Part shown: piece by piece, positions 6,841 to 8,937 of the stretch | Numbering within the stretch: the first letter of the stretch is position 1 | How the letters are laid out: each line of letters opens with the position of its first letter | Assembly (NCBI GenBank): GCA_049315625.1 | Contig: JBMOJU010000221.1 | Coordinates: 1-8,937, forward strand | Origin: Paracraurococcus sp049315625 | GTDB lineage: Bacteria > Pseudomonadota > Alphaproteobacteria > Acetobacterales > Acetobacteraceae | Length of the DNA stretch: 8,937 nucleotides | Reading direction: 5' to 3' | Notes under the pieces: generated by a model | What the model was told of the DNA's origin: nothing | Databases searched by the model: none | The model's input: the letters and a program-made list of their open reading frames with translations, nothing else | Made by a program: the position numbers and the translations under genes

Positions 6841-6847
6841 CTCCCCC
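6841..6847 (-). promoter_or_regulatory. Ribosome binding site supporting the TTG start of pstC
   Basis: Minus-strand GGGGGAG, with its GGAG 8 bases before TTG (6832-6830), is an optimal site. It argues that the rare TTG is the real start and not an artefact of a missed ATG. Confidence 0.65.
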
Positions 6848-6863
6848 AAGGGGCAGGCGGGGT

Positions 6864-6888
6864 GGCCGGGGGCGCGGGGCCCCAGGCC
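6864..6888 (-). promoter_or_regulatory. Stem-loop between pstS and pstC
   Basis: The 63-bp gap folds into two stacked all-GC stems (GGCC then GGGGC, pairing with GCCCC then GGCC) separated by one mismatch, with a 5-nt loop. It starts 7 bases after the pstS stop and has no U-tract. Hairpins at this place in binding-protein transporter operons are known to protect the upstream mRNA 3' end or to stop part of the transcription, giving an excess of binding protein over permease. That role here is inference. Confidence 0.5.
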
Positions 6889-6895
6889 GTCAGGT

Positions 6896-7951
6896 TCAGG
6901 CGGTCCAGACGGGCTTGCCGTCCGGGTTCTGCACCGCGACCCAGGAGCGGCGGACGGCGGTCTGCACCGCCTCCGGCAGCGGGATGTATTCCAGGCGGCG
7001 GGCCGCCTCGGCGCCGTTCTTGTAGGCCCAGTCGAAGAACTTCATGGTGTTCAGGCTGGCCGCGACCTTGTCCGCCGGCGGGTTCACCGGCAGCAGGATG
7101 AAGGTCGGCGAGACGATCGGCCACACGTCGTCGCCGGACAGGTCGATGATCTCGGCGGCGAAGTGGGGCACGGACCAGTCGGCGGCGCTGGCGGCGGCGA
7201 TGAAGTTCGCCATCTCCGGCTTGACGAACTTGCCCGACTTGTTGCGCAGCTGGGTGGTGACCAGCTTGTTCACCGTCGCGTAGGCGTTCTCGGTGTAGCC
7301 GATCGCGCCCGGGGTGTTGCGGACGGTGTTGGCCACGCCCTCATTGCCGCGGGCGCCCTGGCCACCCGGCCACTGCACGCTGGTCGCCGCGCCCGGGCCG
7401 GACTTCCAGGTCTCGGACACGCGGGCGAGGTAGGAGGTGAACACGAAGGTCGTGCCCGAGGCATCGGCGCGGTAGGTCGGCGCCACCGGGATGTTCGGCA
7501 GCTTCAGGCCGGCGTTCAGCTCGGCCAGCTTGGGGTCGTTCCAGCGGGTGATCTTGCCGAGGAACAGGTCGACCACGATCTCCGGCGTCAGCCGCAGCGT
7601 GTTGTCGGCGACGCCCGGCAGGTTCACGATCAGCACGACCGAGCCCATCACCGTGGGGAACTGCAGCAGCTTGCGCTCGGCCAGGTCGGCGGCCTTCAGC
7701 GGGGCGTCCGAGGCGCCGAAATCGACGGTGCGGTTGGTGATCTGGTTGACGCCGCCGCCGGAGCCGATCGACTGGTAGTTGAGCTGGATGCCGATCGCCT
7801 CGCGGGCGGCCTGGCCCCAGCGCTCATAGACCGGGCGGGGGAAGCTGGCGCCGGCGCCGGTGATCTGCGCCTGCTGGGCGAAGGCCGGGCGGCCGAGCAG
7901 CGGGGCAGCCGCCGTAAGGCCGGAAGCGATGAGCAGGGAGCGTCGATTCAC
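6896..7951 (-). CDS. pstS: Periplasmic phosphate-binding protein PstS
   Basis: Captures inorganic phosphate in the periplasm and delivers it to PstC-PstA. It has 351 residues with a leader MNRRSLLIASGLTAAAPLLGRP (likely cleaved after AFA, residue 25); its NRRSLL start resembles a twin-arginine motif. The phosphate-binding segments are all present: TGAGASFP (31-38), YQSIGSGGGVNQI (59-71), DFGASDAPL (77-85, with D82) and the anion-binding loop RADASGTTF (161-169). Length and order match E. coli PstS. The start is GTG (7951-7949), with GGAG (7963-7960) 8 bases upstream and no better ATG. It is the first gene of the operon, behind a tandem PHO box and a 5' leader hairpin, so strong induction by PhoB under phosphate starvation is expected. 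Confidence 0.97.
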   Translation of the reverse strand: MNRRSLLIASGLTAAAPLLGRPAFAQQAQITGAGASFPRPVYERWGQAAREAIGIQLNYQSIGSGGGVNQITNRTVDFGASDAPLKAADLAERKLLQFPTVMGSVVLIVNLPGVADNTLRLTPEIVVDLFLGKITRWNDPKLAELNAGLKLPNIPVAPTYRADASGTTFVFTSYLARVSETWKSGPGAATSVQWPGGQGARGNEGVANTVRNTPGAIGYTENAYATVNKLVTTQLRNKSGKFVKPEMANFIAAASAADWSVPHFAAEIIDLSGDDVWPIVSPTFILLPVNPPADKVAASLNTMKFFDWAYKNGAEAARRLEYIPLPEAVQTAVRRSWVAVQNPDGKPVWTA

Positions 7952-7973
7952 GCGTCTCTCTCCGACAAGTTTG

Positions 7974-7999
7974 AGCCCGGGGCAGGGGTGTCCCGGGCT
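7974..7999 (-). promoter_or_regulatory. Leader hairpin at the predicted 5' end of the pstS mRNA
   Basis: AGCCCGGG and CCCGGGCT form a perfect 8-bp stem around a 10-nt loop. If the -10 is at 8014-8009, transcription would start near 8002, so the mRNA would begin with this hairpin. It is followed by about 10 unpaired bases and then the Shine-Dalgarno (7963-7960). A 5'-terminal stem of this kind commonly protects mRNA from RNase E or pyrophosphohydrolase attack. It leaves the ribosome binding site free. Confidence 0.5.
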
Positions 8000-8008
8000 G
8001 ACCCGGCC

Positions 8009-8014
8009 TACCTA
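8009..8014 (-). promoter_or_regulatory. Candidate -10 element of the pstS promoter
   Basis: TAGGTA on the minus strand lies 10 bases beyond the last PHO half-site. That is the spacing expected of Pho promoters, in which the PHO box takes the place of the -35. The match to TATAAT itself is poor, as is usual for activator-dependent promoters. Confidence 0.35.
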
Positions 8015-8024
8015 GTCGGACGGC

Positions 8025-8064
8025 AAGACCGGACGATTGCAGTTCGATGAAGCTTCGATGACAG
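8025..8064 (-). promoter_or_regulatory. Tandem PHO box (four 11-bp-phased PhoB half-sites) before pstS
   Basis: Reading the minus strand from 8064, four 7-mers sit exactly 11 bp apart: CTGTCAT (8064-8058), GCTTCAT (8053-8047), CTGCAAT (8042-8036) and CGGTCTT (8031-8025). The first is a perfect copy of the known PhoB half-site CTGTCAT; the others match it at 4, 5 and 5 of 7 positions. The first two spacers are identical (CGAA). PhoB binds such direct repeats head to tail, one monomer per 11-bp unit, so this array can hold two dimers. It is about 75 bp upstream of the pstS start codon and is the expected control point of the pst-phoU-phoB operon. Confidence 0.8.
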
Positions 8065-8069
8065 AGGGG

Positions 8070-8092
8070 CGGACAACCCTAACGGTTGTCCG
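8070..8092 (-). terminator. Candidate hairpin terminator after the enoyl-CoA hydratase gene
   Basis: CGGACAACC and GGTTGTCCG form a perfect 9-bp stem with a 5-nt loop, starting 4 bases after the hydratase stop (8099-8097) and ending 5 bases before the first PHO half-site. The following minus-strand bases are C-rich, not T-rich, so it is not a textbook intrinsic terminator. Its position between two co-directional transcription units still favours a transcript-end role. Confidence 0.55.
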
Positions 8093-8096
8093 GTCT

Positions 8097-8918
8097 TCAA
8101 GGTTTTCCTGGCTCCGCCGCATTCGCCCCCGGATACCAGGCCGGCCGGCGCTTCCCGCGGAACGCCGCCAGACCCTCCCGCCCCTCGGCCGAGGCGCGCT
8201 GCATCCATCCCTCATGCGCCAAAAGCGCCATCTGGCGGTCATCCAGCTTCAGGCCGTTGGCGCCGAGCAGGCTGTCCTTGGTCACCGCCACCGCGCCGGG
8301 GGCCGCGAGCAGGGTCTCGTCGATGATCTCCGCCAGCCGCCGCTCGATCGCCTCGGCCGGCAGGACCTCATGCACCAGGCCCATCCGCAGCGCCGCGTCC
8401 GGCCCGAAGCGTTCGCCGGTGAGGGCGTAGCGGCGGGCCTGCCGCAGCCCCATCGCGTGGACCATATGGGTGGAGATCGGGGTGGGCGACACCCCGACCC
8501 GCACCTCGGTCAGGCCGAACAGCGCCGCCGGCGTTGCCAGGGCCACGTCGACGCAGCAGGCGATCCCGGCGCCGCCGCCGAAGCAGGCGCCCTGGATGAC
8601 GGCGAAGGTGGGGCGGGGGAATTCATTGAGCCGCTGCATCGCCACCGTGGTGGCGAGCGAGCACTCATAGGCCCGCTCCGGCGGGTAGGACGCGACCTCG
8701 GCCAGCCAGTTGATGTCGGCCCCTGCGGCGAAATGCTTGCCGGCGCCGCGGACGACCAGGGCACGCACGGTGGCGTCGGCGCGCAGCGAGTCGAGGCCGG
8801 CGATCAGGGCGCGCAGCAGCGCCTCGTTGTAGGCGTTGCCGACCTGCGGGCGGTTCAGGGTGACGGTGACGATCCCGCGCGGGTCGCGGGACAGCAGGAC
8901 GGGCGGTGCCTCGGGCAT
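8097..8918 (-). CDS. Enoyl-CoA hydratase/isomerase (crotonase) family protein, methylglutaconyl-CoA hydratase-like
   Basis: A 273-residue soluble crotonase-fold enzyme that would add water across the double bond of an enoyl-CoA thioester. The oxyanion-hole segments are FAAGADI (63-69) and GACFGGGAG (110-118). The acidic residue E138 in FGLTEVRVGVSP corresponds to Glu164 of rat mitochondrial hydratase. The position of rat Glu144 is a glycine here (G118). The run LTEVRVGVSPTPIS followed by ARRYALTGERF resembles 3-methylglutaconyl-CoA hydratases (LiuC/GnyH, leucine breakdown) and AtuE-type enzymes more than fatty-acid hydratases; this comparison is from memory. The ATG at 8918 has only a weak AAGAAG about 8 bases upstream. 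With only 19 bases of upstream sequence visible, its operon partners are unknown. There is no sign that it belongs to the phosphate regulon. Confidence 0.88.
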   Translation of the reverse strand: MPEAPPVLLSRDPRGIVTVTLNRPQVGNAYNEALLRALIAGLDSLRADATVRALVVRGAGKHFAAGADINWLAEVASYPPERAYECSLATTVAMQRLNEFPRPTFAVIQGACFGGGAGIACCVDVALATPAALFGLTEVRVGVSPTPISTHMVHAMGLRQARRYALTGERFGPDAALRMGLVHEVLPAEAIERRLAEIIDETLLAAPGAVAVTKDSLLGANGLKLDDRQMALLAHEGWMQRASAEGREGLAAFRGKRRPAWYPGANAAEPGKP

Positions 8919-8937
8919 GGGGGGGTCTTCTTGGTTG

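Noticed and set aside
4040..8050. Plus-strand open frame of 1336 codons antisense to pstB, pstA, pstC and pstS
   Set aside because: It is codon-aligned with four certain genes in one frame and stays open because they avoid TTA, CTA and TCA. Its product is a low-complexity His/Asp/Arg/Gly-rich string with no recognisable domain, and it runs through intergenic control sites.
1..8937. tRNA, rRNA, CRISPR array, insertion sequence, att site or defence system
   Set aside because: No cloverleaf, spaced direct repeats, transposase or integrase motifs, or terminal inverted repeats were seen; all sizeable frames are explained by ordinary metabolic, transport and envelope genes.

Overview
The window is very GC-rich, with GTG and TTG starts and many 'ggcg/gccg' codons. 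Its gene content (a pstSCAB-phoU-phoB operon beside an alginate-type acetylation pair) points to an alphaproteobacterium, possibly Acetobacteraceae or a relative. The phylum-level call is reasonable; the family is a guess from protein style. Every recognised gene except one (2017-2634) is on the minus strand.

Layout, left to right. 1-130 is the start of an unidentified exported protein that runs off the left edge. 127-825 is an AlgF-like periplasmic protein and 825-1832 an AlgJ/AlgX-like SGNH acetyltransferase. These three minus-strand genes overlap by one to four bases, so they form one translationally coupled unit for O-acetylation of an exported polysaccharide. 1833-2016 is a divergent intergenic region with an 18-bp perfect palindrome. 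2017-2634 is a plus-strand nucleoside 2-deoxyribosyltransferase-like gene whose 3' end overlaps the 3' end of phoB.

2607-7951 (minus) is a complete phosphate uptake and control operon in the order pstS, pstC, pstA, pstB, phoU, phoB. PstS captures phosphate in the periplasm, PstC and PstA form the membrane channel, and PstB supplies ATP. PhoU relays transporter state to the sensor kinase, and PhoB is the response regulator. The kinase gene phoR is not in the window. Upstream of pstS are four 11-bp-phased PHO half-sites (8025-8064), a plausible -10 (8009-8014), and a strong hairpin close to the predicted 5' end of the mRNA (7974-7999). A second hairpin lies between pstS and pstC. Together they suggest autoregulation by PhoB and a higher output of PstS than of the membrane subunits.

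8097-8918 (minus) is a crotonase-family enoyl-CoA hydratase resembling 3-methylglutaconyl-CoA hydratases. A 9-bp hairpin separates it from the Pho promoter. I found no tRNA, rRNA, CRISPR array, insertion sequence or phage gene. This is mostly a conserved housekeeping locus; the points of interest are in its regulatory DNA and in the acetylation cluster, not in a new enzyme system.
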